Notes: generated from the letters alone by a model not told the origin. Positions 33,344 through 42,549 are shown, counted from the first letter of the stretch. The stretch: DNA of 64,000 nucleotides from Paenibacillus phytorum (GCF_013141715.1 NZ_WHOA01000141.1:1-64000); one strand, 5' to 3'. Translations and numbers: made by a program.

Positions 33344-36300
33344 TTATCGTAAGAGCCAAACCCTGATTAATGATAACAATTTATCGGTATCTACCGGTTT
33401 CGTCATATAATCATTGGCTCCCCTCTCTATACATTTTTCACGGTCACCTGTCATGGCCTTTGCGGTTAAGGCGATAATCGGGAGGGACTGGAACTTCGGC
33501 ATGGTGCGAATATGACTTATGGCTTCATAACCGTCCATCACCGGCATCATAATATCCATAATAACCAGCTCGATCCCGCTTTCACTTTCCAGTTTATCCA
33601 ATGCCAGCTTCCCATTATCCGCCATCACGACATCCAAGCCGTGTTTCCTTAATACTTTGGATAAGGCAAACGTGTTGCGCAGGTCATCATCCACCAGCAA
33701 AATTTTACGTCCCTTCAAGGATTCATCGGAATCACGCACCAGACGAATCATTTCTTTCTGCGCTTGTGGAAGGGATTTATGTACGCTATGAAGGAAGAGA
33801 GAAACCTCATCCAGCAAGCGATCCGGTGAATTCGCACCTTTGATCACAATGCTGTCCGTAAACTGGTTTAATTCCTTATACTCTTCTTGTGTGAGCTCTT
33901 TTCCTGTATTAATAATGATCGGCGGTATGGAACTCTCTGAATCAATAACTAACTGCTGCAGCAGTTCAAATCCTGTCATATCCGGCAATGTTAGATCCAG
34001 AATCACACAATCAAAGGGTTGTGATCGCATAAGCTGCAGACCTTCTTTACCCGTAGAAACACTATGGATGTCAACCTTCTTATGCTTGAGCAGTTCATGA
34101 ATAGCCTTTTGATTATTCAAATCATCCTCAACCACTAAGACCTGTTGGATGCGTTCTTGCAGCTTATGCTCAATTTTGTTAAAAACAGCTTCGATGTCTT
34201 CCACTTGAATCGGTTTGGACAAATAGCCGATGGCCCCGCGCTGTAAGGAGTCTGAGCTTCTATCTCGACCTGAAATGATGTGCACAGGAATGTGACGTGT
34301 TTCATTATGATATTTCAAATGATCCAGGACCTTCAGGCCGTCCATATCCGGAAGCCCCAAATCCAAAAGAATCGCGCTTGGAATATACTGCTTGGCTAAT
34401 TGAAGGGCACTGAAACCATCTCCTGCCGCAAGGCACCTGAATCCCTTTTTGTAAGACATATCCATAAGAATTTTGGCGAACGCCGGATCATCTTCCACGA
34501 TCAAAATAACTTTGTCTTGCACGCTATTCTTTAGGTTTTCACGATCATCAGGCAAGAACGTTTTCGCTGGTTGAGCCGCTAAATGATGATCTTCAATAGT
34601 GCTTGCAATCAACAATTCACTTGAAATTTGTAGTGTATCGCCTGCTGTAGGAACTTTTATCGATGCTATTTTTGGCTCCGTCATTTCGACGTCAGCTGCT
34701 CCTCCGAACGGGAGATAAAGCGTAAAGCTGCTGCCTTTCCCATCGGTACTACGCATATGAATTTCGCCGCCCAATAGCTTAGCTAACTCTCTAGAAATGG
34801 TTAAACCAAGTCCCGTTCCTCCATATTTGCGACTCGTCGTACCATCCGCCTGCTGAAAAGCTTCGAATATAGCTTGCTGTTTACTAGCAGGAATACCTAT
34901 CCCCGTATCGGTTACAGTCAGAGCTATAGATCCATTTTCTTCCAGATGGTTATTTTGGTAAACCGTTCCTGTTCCAGCACGCGCGATCTCAACCGTAACG
35001 CTTCCAGAAGCCGTAAACTTAAATGCATTGGATAAAAGGTTTTTCAGGATTTGTTCGGTGCGCTGACCATCAGTCGTCACGATTTCCGGGACTTGATCAT
35101 CAAGTTTTAAAATAAACGAAAGGCCCTTTTCTTTGGCAACTGGATTAAATTGGTAACGGAGTGACTGAAGTAAATCGTCCAGCCTCACTTCTTCCATTTG
35201 GATGTCCAATTTGCCCGCTTCCACTTTAGATAAATCCAAAATATCGTTAATTAAAGTCAATAGATCCAAGCCGCCGTTATGGATAATTTTAGCCGACTCG
35301 ATTTGATCTTCTGTTAAATTACCATCTTCATTCGAGGATAATGATTTAGATAAAATCAGCAAGCTGTTAAGTGGCGTCCGGAGTTCATGCGACATATTGG
35401 CCAAAAACTCTGATTTATACTGACTCGCTTGTTCCAACTCTTTGGCTTTTTCTTCTAAGTCCTGCTTCGATAATTGAATAAAGGCATTCTGCTTTTCGAT
35501 GTCAGCTTTTTGTACTTCCAAATAATTGGTTTTTTCCTCTAGCTCTTCATTAATTGCCTGAAGTTCCTCACTTTGGATTCGCATCTTTTCTTCGGATTGC
35601 TTCAGCATCAGTGTCTGCTCTTCCAATTCTTCATTGGCCGTGCGCAATTCTTCCTGCTGTGTTTGAAGCTCTTCCGTTAATAGTTGTGATTCACGCAATA
35701 AAGATTCCGTTTTCTGACGGCTGTTAGCGGCATGAATGACAACGCCCAGTGTATCGGATAATTGCTCCAATAAATCATGCTCTATGCCAGTAAATGGTTT
35801 AAAAGCCGCAAGCTCTATAACGGCCAACACTTCCTCCTCGAAGAGGATAGGAAGAACGACGATTTGGAACGGTTTCGATTCCCCAAGACCTGATTGTATG
35901 TGTATATAATCGCCAGGCACATTCGATAACAAGATAGGCTTTTTCTCAAGAATACATTGCCCCACTAGACCTTCCCCAGGTCGAACCCGATTGGCTACGT
36001 TCTTTCTTTCTTTAAAAGCATAACTGCCCAAGAGTACAAATTCATTGGACTGATTCTGACTGGAATGAGTGTCTTTCAAATACATAATACCTTGACCTGC
36101 TCCGACAAGACGCGAAATTTCAGATATAAGCATGCCCACTAGCTGGTGTACACTTGCAACGCCTTGTGCAAGCCCCGTCAGACGAGCTAACTGCGTTTTC
36201 AACCAGAATTGCCGCTCATTTTCAGCGGTCGTTTCTTTTAAAGAGGTCAGCATTCGAATTAATGCCACACTCAGCTGATCCCGATCTGAACGAGGAACAA

Positions 36301-37492
36301 TCGTCTGCTCATATTCACCTAATGAGATGCGATCTGCCTGAGTAATGACCTCTTTAAAGCTAGCTACCATGTGATTGAAGGCTTCCATCAGCTCGCCAAA
36401 TTCATCCTTCGATTGAACATCCAGATGAATATCTGTAACGCCTGTCAGAATGAGTTCCGTAGATCTCTTAAGCAGTCGGATTTGAGATAAAAGCATCCTG
36501 GATATCAAAACGATGGCCAAAAATGAGAGGATTAGAATAATGACGTTAAATATGGCCACACCCATCAACGATTGTGCGGTACTCTTTTTGTTTATTTCCA
36601 TGCTTTGAATTAATTCTGTTGAAAGTCCATCCTCAACCTCTTTAAGAAGATCTACTTCTTGTGTCGCCACGTTGTACCATAGCTGAGAATCCACTCCTAG
36701 GGCTTTCCCAGGTTCCGCTTTTAGGACTAGTTGTACGAGACGATCGACCTCGGTAACAGCTTGTCCCTTCATCGTCTTCTGATAGAGTTGTTGCGCTGCC
36801 TCTGATGCGAGTAATTTGGATTCCTTATAATAAAGCAATTGTTCGTTCTCTAACACACCGATCTGTTCAAAATCATTGAAATCAGCACGATTCGCGGAAA
36901 AAACATGAAATAATACTGCGCGCTCCCTACTCACTGCAACCTTACTTTTGGAAAACAAAATATAGGAAGTAAGCATGTTTGAAATTTGTTTATTCGAGCT
37001 TATTTCGTTCGTGTTTTGCATCATATCAAAGAGACTGTTTATCGTTTCCAAATAAAAGGAAAGTGTGTCATTCTCATTGGCTTTCCCCTGATCCAGTTGT
37101 GTCCTAAGAATCACCATTTGGTCTAGCTTGCTTACCGCATTATTTGCATCTTTCTTAAACTTATCACCCAAAACGGATGTGTTCAGTGACTTTAATTGCT
37201 CCCGAAATGCACTTGACTTATCTTCAGTAAACCTACGTTGATCAACGAGTTGACGGGTAACCGTTTTATCTTCAAAGTAACCTGATAATAGGCTCCGCTC
37301 TTTCTGAACCTCATGAATCAGATCATTGATGTAGATTTCCGTTGTAACCAGTGTCTGTAACCTGTTCAGTTCTGACAGCTCTTTCACTTTTTCATAGATG
37401 GCATTGGAGGAGAAATATAACAACCCCAACATAGGCAGTACAATCATAAATATCAGCTTGTAATTTATTTTAGCGTTCCGAATCCATTGCAT
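33344..37492 (-). CDS. Large hybrid kinase: NIT-HAMP-GAF-HisKA-HATPase-3xREC
   Basis: A 1382-aa membrane sensor. TM1 lies near residues 11-30, an extracytoplasmic nitrate/nitrite-sensing-like (NIT) helical domain at about 35-305, TM2 at 311-333, and HAMP at 333-385. A GAF domain (about 440-595) and a long EELEE-type coiled coil (595-695) follow. HisKA has His702 in NMSHELRTPLN and the HATPase spans about 800-930. Three receivers have Asp in LLDLGLP (1044), ILDLTLP and IMDIMMP. It is the first gene of the operon with CheR and CheB. The four phosphoacceptor sites suggest a multi-step relay. The signal is unknown; a NIT-like domain does not prove nitrate sensing. Confidence 0.93.
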   Translation of the reverse strand: MQWIRNAKINYKLIFMIVLPMLGLLYFSSNAIYEKVKELSELNRLQTLVTTEIYINDLIHEVQKERSLLSGYFEDKTVTRQLVDQRRFTEDKSSAFREQLKSLNTSVLGDKFKKDANNAVSKLDQMVILRTQLDQGKANENDTLSFYLETINSLFDMMQNTNEISSNKQISNMLTSYILFSKSKVAVSRERAVLFHVFSANRADFNDFEQIGVLENEQLLYYKESKLLASEAAQQLYQKTMKGQAVTEVDRLVQLVLKAEPGKALGVDSQLWYNVATQEVDLLKEVEDGLSTELIQSMEINKKSTAQSLMGVAIFNVIILILSFLAIVLISRMLLSQIRLLKRSTELILTGVTDIHLDVQSKDEFGELMEAFNHMVASFKEVITQADRISLGEYEQTIVPRSDRDQLSVALIRMLTSLKETTAENERQFWLKTQLARLTGLAQGVASVHQLVGMLISEISRLVGAGQGIMYLKDTHSSQNQSNEFVLLGSYAFKERKNVANRVRPGEGLVGQCILEKKPILLSNVPGDYIHIQSGLGESKPFQIVVLPILFEEEVLAVIELAAFKPFTGIEHDLLEQLSDTLGVVIHAANSRQKTESLLRESQLLTEELQTQQEELRTANEELEEQTLMLKQSEEKMRIQSEELQAINEELEEKTNYLEVQKADIEKQNAFIQLSKQDLEEKAKELEQASQYKSEFLANMSHELRTPLNSLLILSKSLSSNEDGNLTEDQIESAKIIHNGGLDLLTLINDILDLSKVEAGKLDIQMEEVRLDDLLQSLRYQFNPVAKEKGLSFILKLDDQVPEIVTTDGQRTEQILKNLLSNAFKFTASGSVTVEIARAGTGTVYQNNHLEENGSIALTVTDTGIGIPASKQQAIFEAFQQADGTTSRKYGGTGLGLTISRELAKLLGGEIHMRSTDGKGSSFTLYLPFGGAADVEMTEPKIASIKVPTAGDTLQISSELLIASTIEDHHLAAQPAKTFLPDDRENLKNSVQDKVILIVEDDPAFAKILMDMSYKKGFRCLAAGDGFSALQLAKQYIPSAILLDLGLPDMDGLKVLDHLKYHNETRHIPVHIISGRDRSSDSLQRGAIGYLSKPIQVEDIEAVFNKIEHKLQERIQQVLVVEDDLNNQKAIHELLKHKKVDIHSVSTGKEGLQLMRSQPFDCVILDLTLPDMTGFELLQQLVIDSESSIPPIIINTGKELTQEEYKELNQFTDSIVIKGANSPDRLLDEVSLFLHSVHKSLPQAQKEMIRLVRDSDESLKGRKILLVDDDLRNTFALSKVLRKHGLDVVMADNGKLALDKLESESGIELVIMDIMMPVMDGYEAISHIRTMPKFQSLPIIALTAKAMTGDREKCIERGANDYMTKPVDTDKLLSLIRVWLLR

Positions 37493-37613
37493 GTGGCAAG
37501 CCCTCTCTTTGGTTGAGACTGTGAAGCACGTTTAGGTATACATATTCTACAAATTACGACAAACCCCCTCTTTTTCGAGCGCAGAAGGAACAATAATGTG
37601 CTTGCAAAAGCAT

Positions 37614-37652
37614 ATACAAAAAGGACAGAACGATTGGGATCGTCTGTCCTTG
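37614..37652 (-). terminator. Terminator of the small minus-strand gene
   Basis: AAGGACAG / CTGTCCTT arms with partly paired ACGATC/AATCGT inside are followed by five T on the minus strand. Confidence 0.8.
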
Positions 37653-37676
37653 GTAGATTCAACTAAAACCGAAAAA

Positions 37677-37970
37677 CTAGTGGTTCGGAATAAATTCACT
37701 ATGAACTTCGATCAGCTTTTGGACGAATATCTCAAAATCATTTTTACTAGAAGAAAATTTGAAATCGGTTACACCAGTGTTGAAATCAATAACTGTTAAA
37801 GCCACACGATTGAGTGGATATTCTGGAATAGGCTCAGAGGCAAGAGAAATATTTTTGAAAGGGTAAATGGATGTTTCACCGTAGAAACGAAGCACAGTTA
37901 AATGATCATCTCTTAACTCTAACGAAATTTGTTGATCTGAATCAGTGAAACTCTTCAGTGTACTCATCAT
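37677..37970 (-). CDS. Hypothetical small protein
   Basis: A 97-aa soluble acidic protein with mostly beta-strand pattern (SLELRDDHLTVLRFYGETSIYPFKNI) and a C-terminal helix. It starts at 37970 (MMST) behind GAGGA. No known motif; family not recognised. It sits alone between the hybrid kinase operon and the L25 gene, with a clear terminator. Confidence 0.65.
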   Translation of the reverse strand: MMSTLKSFTDSDQQISLELRDDHLTVLRFYGETSIYPFKNISLASEPIPEYPLNRVALTVIDFNTGVTDFKFSSSKNDFEIFVQKLIEVHSEFIPNH

Positions 37971-38056
37971 TTATCAATCCTCCTCTTGTCCTCTATTTTA
38001 CTATCAAATGAGAAGATAAAGAAGCCCAAAACGAAAAATTTTCCTAACTCCCCCCT

Positions 38057-38082
38057 GTTTCAATGCACAATTTATCGGGTAA
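38057..38082 (+). promoter_or_regulatory. Sigma-B-like promoter before the L25 gene
   Basis: GTTTCA (38057-38062), a 14-bp spacer and GGGTAA (38077-38082) resemble the sigma-B pattern GTTTAA-N12-15-GGGTAT. The Bacillus homologue ctc is a sigma-B general stress gene. Many Paenibacillus lack sigma-B, so a related sigma (for example sigma-F) could use it instead. Confidence 0.55.
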
Positions 38083-38133
38083 ATGAGTACTAGGGCTGAA
38101 AGCCGCTCTACAAATACTACGGAGGTGCAACAC

Positions 38134-38733
38134 ATGTCTACAACGATTTTACTATCCGAAAGATCAGGTCCTGTAAAGAAGCTGCGAGCTGGGGGGCATA
38201 TTCCTGCTGTGGTCTATAGCTCTCGTATGGATTCCGAACATGTTACTGTCCCGGAAAAAGAAATCCGCGCATCACTGAAACGCAATCCTCGTGCCATCCT
38301 GAATGTTACCCTGCCGTCCAAAACCAAACACCCTGTAATCGTCCATCAAGTCCAGAAGGATTGCTTGACGGGTCAATTACTCCATATTGATTTTCTTCAA
38401 ATTAATATGAAAGAACAGCTTGATACATCGATTGCCGTCCATTTCACGGGGGAAGCTAAGGGCACCAAGGAAGGCGGTATTCTCCAAATAGAAACTCATG
38501 AGGTCATGATCCGCTGTATGCCGAACAAGCTCCCGGAACATCTCGCCGTTGATATTAGTAAGCTAAGTATCGGCGAACATATAACCATCGCTGATCTTAA
38601 GGTTCCCAAGCATGTTGAAGTGTTAAGTGATCCAGAAACCATTCTGGTCACTATACTTGGCATGCAGAAGCTTGACGTGGCGGTTGAACCAGCTGCAGAA
38701 GAGGCAGAGGAAGCTGTGGAGTCTAAAGCTTAA
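38134..38733 (+). CDS. rplY: 50S ribosomal protein L25, Ctc/general stress type
   Basis: A 199-aa long-form L25 with an N-terminal 5S rRNA-binding beta-barrel (residues 1-90; GGHIPAVVYS, HPVIVHQVQKD, IDFLQI) and the C-terminal TL5 domain, ending in a Glu/Ala-rich tail. ATG at 38134 follows GGAGG at good spacing; the longer in-frame start at 38083 has none. In Bacillus, Ctc associates with ribosomes under stress. It is monocistronic. Confidence 0.95.
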   Translation: MSTTILLSERSGPVKKLRAGGHIPAVVYSSRMDSEHVTVPEKEIRASLKRNPRAILNVTLPSKTKHPVIVHQVQKDCLTGQLLHIDFLQINMKEQLDTSIAVHFTGEAKGTKEGGILQIETHEVMIRCMPNKLPEHLAVDISKLSIGEHITIADLKVPKHVEVLSDPETILVTILGMQKLDVAVEPAAEEAEEAVESKA

Positions 38734-38756
38734 AGTGTTTGCCATGCTGACACAGG

Positions 38757-38803
38757 AAAAAAAACCGGCTCTTTACGCAGCTTATGCGGAAGAGTCGGTT
38801 TTT
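38757..38803. terminator. Bidirectional terminator between L25 and the PAS kinase
   Basis: AAACCGGCTCTT and AAGAGTCGGTTT arms pair with one mismatch, with an A run before and a T run after on the plus strand. It serves both convergent genes. Confidence 0.88.
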
Positions 38804-38813
38804 AGTTCTTGAA

Positions 38814-40223
38814 CTATTTTTTACAAGGCAATTCGATTTCCACAGATGTACCCTGATTAATTTTACTTTGAATTAACAATTTGCCTCCATGTCCTTCGAT
38901 TATCCGTTTGCAAACCATAAGCCCTAAACCAGTGCCATTCACTTTTGTCGTATAAAACGGCTCCCCTAACTGGGATAACCTCTCGCAAGAAATGCCTACA
39001 CCTTGATCTTCGATGCGGATCACCACACCTTGATTGATTAGATTTCGGATAGCGATTTGAATTAATCCCCCATTAGGCATAGATTCGATAGCATTTTTTA
39101 AAATATTAATTAACACCTGTTTGATTTGATCTGGGTTACAATAAATTGCTGGTATATCTGGATCCATGTCGATATGTATTTGAACGTTATAGAGATGAGC
39201 ATGAGGCTGCAGAAAACCAACTACACTTTTGACAAGTCCTAGGGACGTACTCTCCATATAACAATTCAGATGTGGTTTAGCCAGAGTCATAAATTCATTA
39301 ACAACATAATTTATATGTTCTAATTCTTCCAACATGACATCCACGTAGTCTGCATTTTTCGCTTTTAGTAATTTTACAAAACCTTTCAAGGACGTTAAAG
39401 GATTACGTATATCATGTGCGATCCCAGCTGCCAATTGACCAATGAGCGACAGTTTTTCTGACCTAATAATGGCTTCTTCAGACTTTTTGCGCTCAGTGAG
39501 ATCACGTATCACAGTCTGTACGACAGGAAACCCCATGTTTTTGTGGACATAAATGGAGGATATTTCGGCATCAAAAAAAGTTCCATCTAATTTTTGCAGC
39601 TTTATCTCCATAAACTCCGTATAAGAATCCGACTGCATCACATACTGAAGCCGCTCCAAAATGAAATCCTTGTCACTTACACAGAAAAAATCATAGATTG
39701 ATCTACCCTTAAAGTCATCTGAAGAAACACCACCAAACAGCATACAACAGGCATCATTCACAAACTGGATGATACCATCGTTATGCAGAGCAATGGGTTC
39801 TGGATTAAGTTTAATCAACCTTCTAAATTGTTTTTCTCTTTCTAAAAGCTCCTCATCGGCTCTTTTCTTTTCACTAATATCCCTTTCCACACCAATAAAC
39901 CCAATAACAACTCCTTCGTTATCTTTCATTGGGGAGACCGTAACATTCGCATAAAAGGTAGAACCATCTTTTCTTAGTTTTAACGCTTCGAAATCCGAAC
40001 TTTGCCCCCCATCTATTAAAGACTGGTATAGCCGAAGAGCATCTTCCTTATATTTATCTGGAGTCATCGGCAATACTTTCCCGATCACTTCTTCTCTTGT
40101 CCAGCCATGTAATTCTTCAAACTTCTTATTCACCTCTAACACTTTTCCATTAACATCAACGACGACAATGCCGTCTGAGGTTAAATTCATAAAGGAATCG
40201 ATTAGATGTTCTTTCAATTTCAA
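38814..40223 (-). CDS. PAS-PAS sensor histidine kinase (sporulation-kinase type)
   Basis: A 469-aa soluble kinase. PAS 1 lies near residues 5-120 with NGKVLEVNKKFEELHGWTREE, and PAS 2 near 125-240. HisKA has the His in AHDIRNPLTSLKGFVKLL and HATPase boxes include DQGVGI and GTGLGLMV. It starts at TTG (40223), ten bases after AAGGGG; the longer frame from TTG at 40250 has no site. The kinase core resembles KinA/KinB/KinE kinases feeding Spo0F. No partner regulator is adjacent. Confidence 0.92.
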   Translation of the reverse strand: MKLKEHLIDSFMNLTSDGIVVVDVNGKVLEVNKKFEELHGWTREEVIGKVLPMTPDKYKEDALRLYQSLIDGGQSSDFEALKLRKDGSTFYANVTVSPMKDNEGVVIGFIGVERDISEKKRADEELLEREKQFRRLIKLNPEPIALHNDGIIQFVNDACCMLFGGVSSDDFKGRSIYDFFCVSDKDFILERLQYVMQSDSYTEFMEIKLQKLDGTFFDAEISSIYVHKNMGFPVVQTVIRDLTERKKSEEAIIRSEKLSLIGQLAAGIAHDIRNPLTSLKGFVKLLKAKNADYVDVMLEELEHINYVVNEFMTLAKPHLNCYMESTSLGLVKSVVGFLQPHAHLYNVQIHIDMDPDIPAIYCNPDQIKQVLINILKNAIESMPNGGLIQIAIRNLINQGVVIRIEDQGVGISCERLSQLGEPFYTTKVNGTGLGLMVCKRIIEGHGGKLLIQSKINQGTSVEIELPCKK

Positions 40224-40364
40224 GAGTAAGCATCCCCTTACTTCAAACAAGTGATTGTAGCTAATTCGTCTCTAATGGAAAAAACCCTTTATTACAGTTA
40301 GGATTTTCAAAAAATTATTAATATTATGAACGCCTTAACATGGTTACACGGAGTCCACTTATAC

Positions 40365-40961
40365 TCACTTCCGTTTTTTTCTAGCTTCAATTGTTACAAA
40401 ATTGTTTCCTAAATGTTTATTAATTTCAATTAACTCTATATCTTCTTCTTTGAGTAAATGAATCGTATCTCTATTTAAATGACACCCGTCACAAGCTCTC
40501 TTCCATATCGGTGAGAGGAGATCTTGTAACTTCCCCAATATGGCATTTTCATGTCGAACATGCTCAAATAATAGAATTGTTCCCGTAGGTTTACACACTC
40601 TACTAATTTCTCTAATCGCTTTTACTGGGTTTGGTATCGTACAAAAAACTAGCGTCCCAACCACAGTATCAAATGAATGATCCGAAAATGACAATTGCTC
40701 AGCATTACCTTCAATTACATGGATAGGCGTTTTAGCTTCGGAAGCTCGCTCATACGAGGTCTTCCTTAGAACTGGATTCGGTTCAATTGCTGTTACAGTT
40801 ACGTCCTTATAGAAGCTGAAATTAATTCCTGTTCCGCATCCGATTTCCAAAACTTCTCCCTTTGCTTTATTAATTAACTCGGAGCGAATATCTATAAATC
40901 TTTTAGTCTCCAAGGGTTTCATTAATCTATCATAATTGTTAACGAACCAATTACTGCGGAT
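40365..40961 (-). CDS. Class I SAM-dependent methyltransferase
   Basis: A small methyltransferase, 198 aa from the start chosen here. Motif I is VLEIGCGTGINFSFY, with FDTVVGTLVFCTIPNP as motif II and a ubiE-like C-terminal half. The ATG at 40922 has no ribosome-binding site and would cut off YDRL-MKPLE, the usual family opening. AAGGAG at 40971-40976 lies 9 bases before an in-frame ATC at 40961, which may be the real start. It lies after and overlaps the end of a small membrane protein gene. The substrate is unknown, perhaps a quinone, lipid or small molecule. Confidence 0.85.
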   Translation of the reverse strand: MRSNWFVNNYDRLMKPLETKRFIDIRSELINKAKGEVLEIGCGTGINFSFYKDVTVTAIEPNPVLRKTSYERASEAKTPIHVIEGNAEQLSFSDHSFDTVVGTLVFCTIPNPVKAIREISRVCKPTGTILLFEHVRHENAILGKLQDLLSPIWKRACDGCHLNRDTIHLLKEEDIELIEINKHLGNNFVTIEARKKRK

Positions 40962-41283
40962 AGGTATCTACTCCTTCTTTTTCTTTCTTTAAATAACTTA
41001 ATGACAATAAACCTATGGCAAAACAAACCATACTGACAGCCCACATTACACCTATTGCAGTGATAGTCAAAGAGTTATACATGGAACTGGTAAAAGCCCT
41101 AGTTTCAAGTATCCTTATCCAGGTTAATGCACCAAAAGTAAACAAAATCAAATGACTCAAAAACCAGCCATACCCCTGTTTCTTAAATTTAATCATCAAA
41201 CTAATTACTAGTACTACTACTGGAATCATAACAAATATCAAACCTACTCTTAGTAATACAGTAACCTCTTCTTCCATAAGCAA
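40951..41283 (-). CDS. Small membrane protein
   Basis: About 110 aa with four hydrophobic segments (residues about 8-30, 37-55, 68-85, 88-105) and a charged tail ending in KKEKEG. Start is uncertain: TTG at 41283 (11 bases from AAGGAG) or ATG at 41277, while GTG at 41295 lies against the ribosome-binding site. It overlaps the methyltransferase downstream, so the two are likely coupled. Family not recognised. Confidence 0.6.
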   Translation of the reverse strand: MLMEEEVTVLLRVGLIFVMIPVVVLVISLMIKFKKQGYGWFLSHLILFTFGALTWIRILETRAFTSSMYNSLTITAIGVMWAVSMVCFAIGLLSLSYLKKEKEGVDTYPQ

Positions 41284-41296
41284 AACAAATTTCACT

Positions 41297-41460
41297 CCTT
41301 CTTTGAGAGCGACGCTGGCGCTGGCGGCTTGTTTGCCGCTTTAGGCGCGGTTTTCGCGGGAGTGTTCCAATAAGCGCGTTTCGGCGCCTATCTCTCATTT
41401 TGATATTCTTGTTGGAGCCTATATCCCGGGAGAACTCCACTATCTCCAACTAGCTCCTAG
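41297..41460. repeat. GC-rich intergenic repeat-like element
   Basis: A GC-rich block rich in GCGCC, GGCGGC and CGCGG words, quite unlike the AT-rich flanks. Read on the minus strand it begins GGAGATAGTGGAGTTCTCCC, has an internal GGAGTT/CTCC pairing, and ends in a GCCGCCAGCGCCAGCGTC stretch. It resembles the dispersed non-coding elements common between Paenibacillus genes. The Arg-rich frame across it has no gene-like features. The rest of the gap to 41622 holds only the next gene's upstream region. Confidence 0.5.
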
Positions 41461-41621
41461 TCATAGACATAGATTGACAGAAAAAATATTCAGTAATACT
41501 ATAATAGGATTGAAGAAATTACTCATTTTTCATACATAAAAAACATTCTATGACCATCCCATAGCCTTGCTGATTAAAATAGACAAGTATGAGAATATGG
41601 TGTAGCGGAAGGAGGACAACA

Positions 41622-42500
41622 TTGTCTGAGAATCACGAATATGCAGAAACTTTAAACGGCAGGAATCCCCTCAGTCTGCAATCTGACTGCGAGAATTGCT
41701 TCGGCTTGTGCTGTGTCGCACTGCCCTACGCAGCTTCGTCTGACTTCGCGATCGACAAAGACGCCGGCCAGCCCTGCCCTAACCTGCAATCGGACTTCCG
41801 CTGCGGCGTTCACACTAATCTCAGGCAGCTGGGCTTTCGAGGTTGTACGGTTTATGACTGCTTCGGCGCGGGGCAAAAGGTTTCCCATGTCACCTTCGGT
41901 GGAAACGACTGGCGTCAAGTCCCAAGTTCCGCAAAGCAAATGTTCGAGGTGTTCCCGATCATGCGTCAACTCCATGAGCTGCTCTGGTATCTGACCGAAG
42001 CACTAACATTGCAGCCGGCCAGTCCTATCCACGGTGAACTCAGCCTAGCGCTCGACGAAACGGAACGCCTCACTCACCTTAGTGCCGACTCTATCATGGA
42101 ACTGGACGTGGAAGCACACCGAGCCAATGTCAATGTTCTGCTTCTACGGACGAGCGAACTCGTGCGAGCCGAAGCCCTGCGCAAGCAGAAGAAACCCGCT
42201 GGGCGCCAGAAGACCTACGGTCGAGGTGCCGACCTTATCGGGGCCAATCTCAAAGGTTCCGATCTCAGAGGAGCTAATTTGAGAGGAGCCTACCTTATTG
42301 CAGCTAACCTCAGAGGTGCCGACCTGAGAGTGGCTGACCTTATCGGGGCTGATTTCCGGGATGCTGATCTTAGTGGTGCCAACCTGACTGACAGTATCTT
42401 TCTCACCCAAGCCCAACTCAACGCGGCGAAGGGCGATAACGACACCAAGTTACCACCGTCGCTCACTCGACCAACTCACTGGTCCAAAATCAAAGCATAG
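41622..42500 (+). CDS. Cys-rich domain fused to pentapeptide repeats
   Basis: A 292-aa protein starting at TTG behind AAGGAGG; an in-frame ATG at 41589 has no site. Residues 20-85 hold eight cysteines (23, 26, 30, 31, 52, 61, 75, 80) in a CxxCxxxCC arrangement like YkgJ-type metal- or Fe-S-binding proteins. Residues about 205-265 are pentapeptide repeats with a perfect GADLIGANLKGSDLRGA register. The middle is helical. GC content is clearly above its neighbours, suggesting acquisition. Function unknown; gyrase protection is only a family-level possibility. Confidence 0.85.
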   Translation: MSENHEYAETLNGRNPLSLQSDCENCFGLCCVALPYAASSDFAIDKDAGQPCPNLQSDFRCGVHTNLRQLGFRGCTVYDCFGAGQKVSHVTFGGNDWRQVPSSAKQMFEVFPIMRQLHELLWYLTEALTLQPASPIHGELSLALDETERLTHLSADSIMELDVEAHRANVNVLLLRTSELVRAEALRKQKKPAGRQKTYGRGADLIGANLKGSDLRGANLRGAYLIAANLRGADLRVADLIGADFRDADLSGANLTDSIFLTQAQLNAAKGDNDTKLPPSLTRPTHWSKIKA

Positions 42501-42512
42501 AGCATCGTATTA

Positions 42513-42549
42513 AGAGGTCAGCCAGTTTTTACTGGTTGACCTTTTTATT
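42513..42549 (+). terminator. Terminator of the pentapeptide gene
   Basis: GGTCAGCCAGT pairs with ACTGGTTGACC (one G-T pair) around TTTT, and is followed by five T. Confidence 0.88.

Noticed and set aside
37596..37799. 67-aa plus-strand reading frame
   Set aside because: It overlaps the small minus-strand gene and its terminator; codon pattern and context favour the minus-strand gene.
41201..41449. Arg-rich 82-aa minus-strand reading frame
   Set aside because: It crosses the GC-rich repeat block and overlaps the small membrane protein gene. Its composition is an artefact of GCG/CGC words, and it has no ribosome-binding site.
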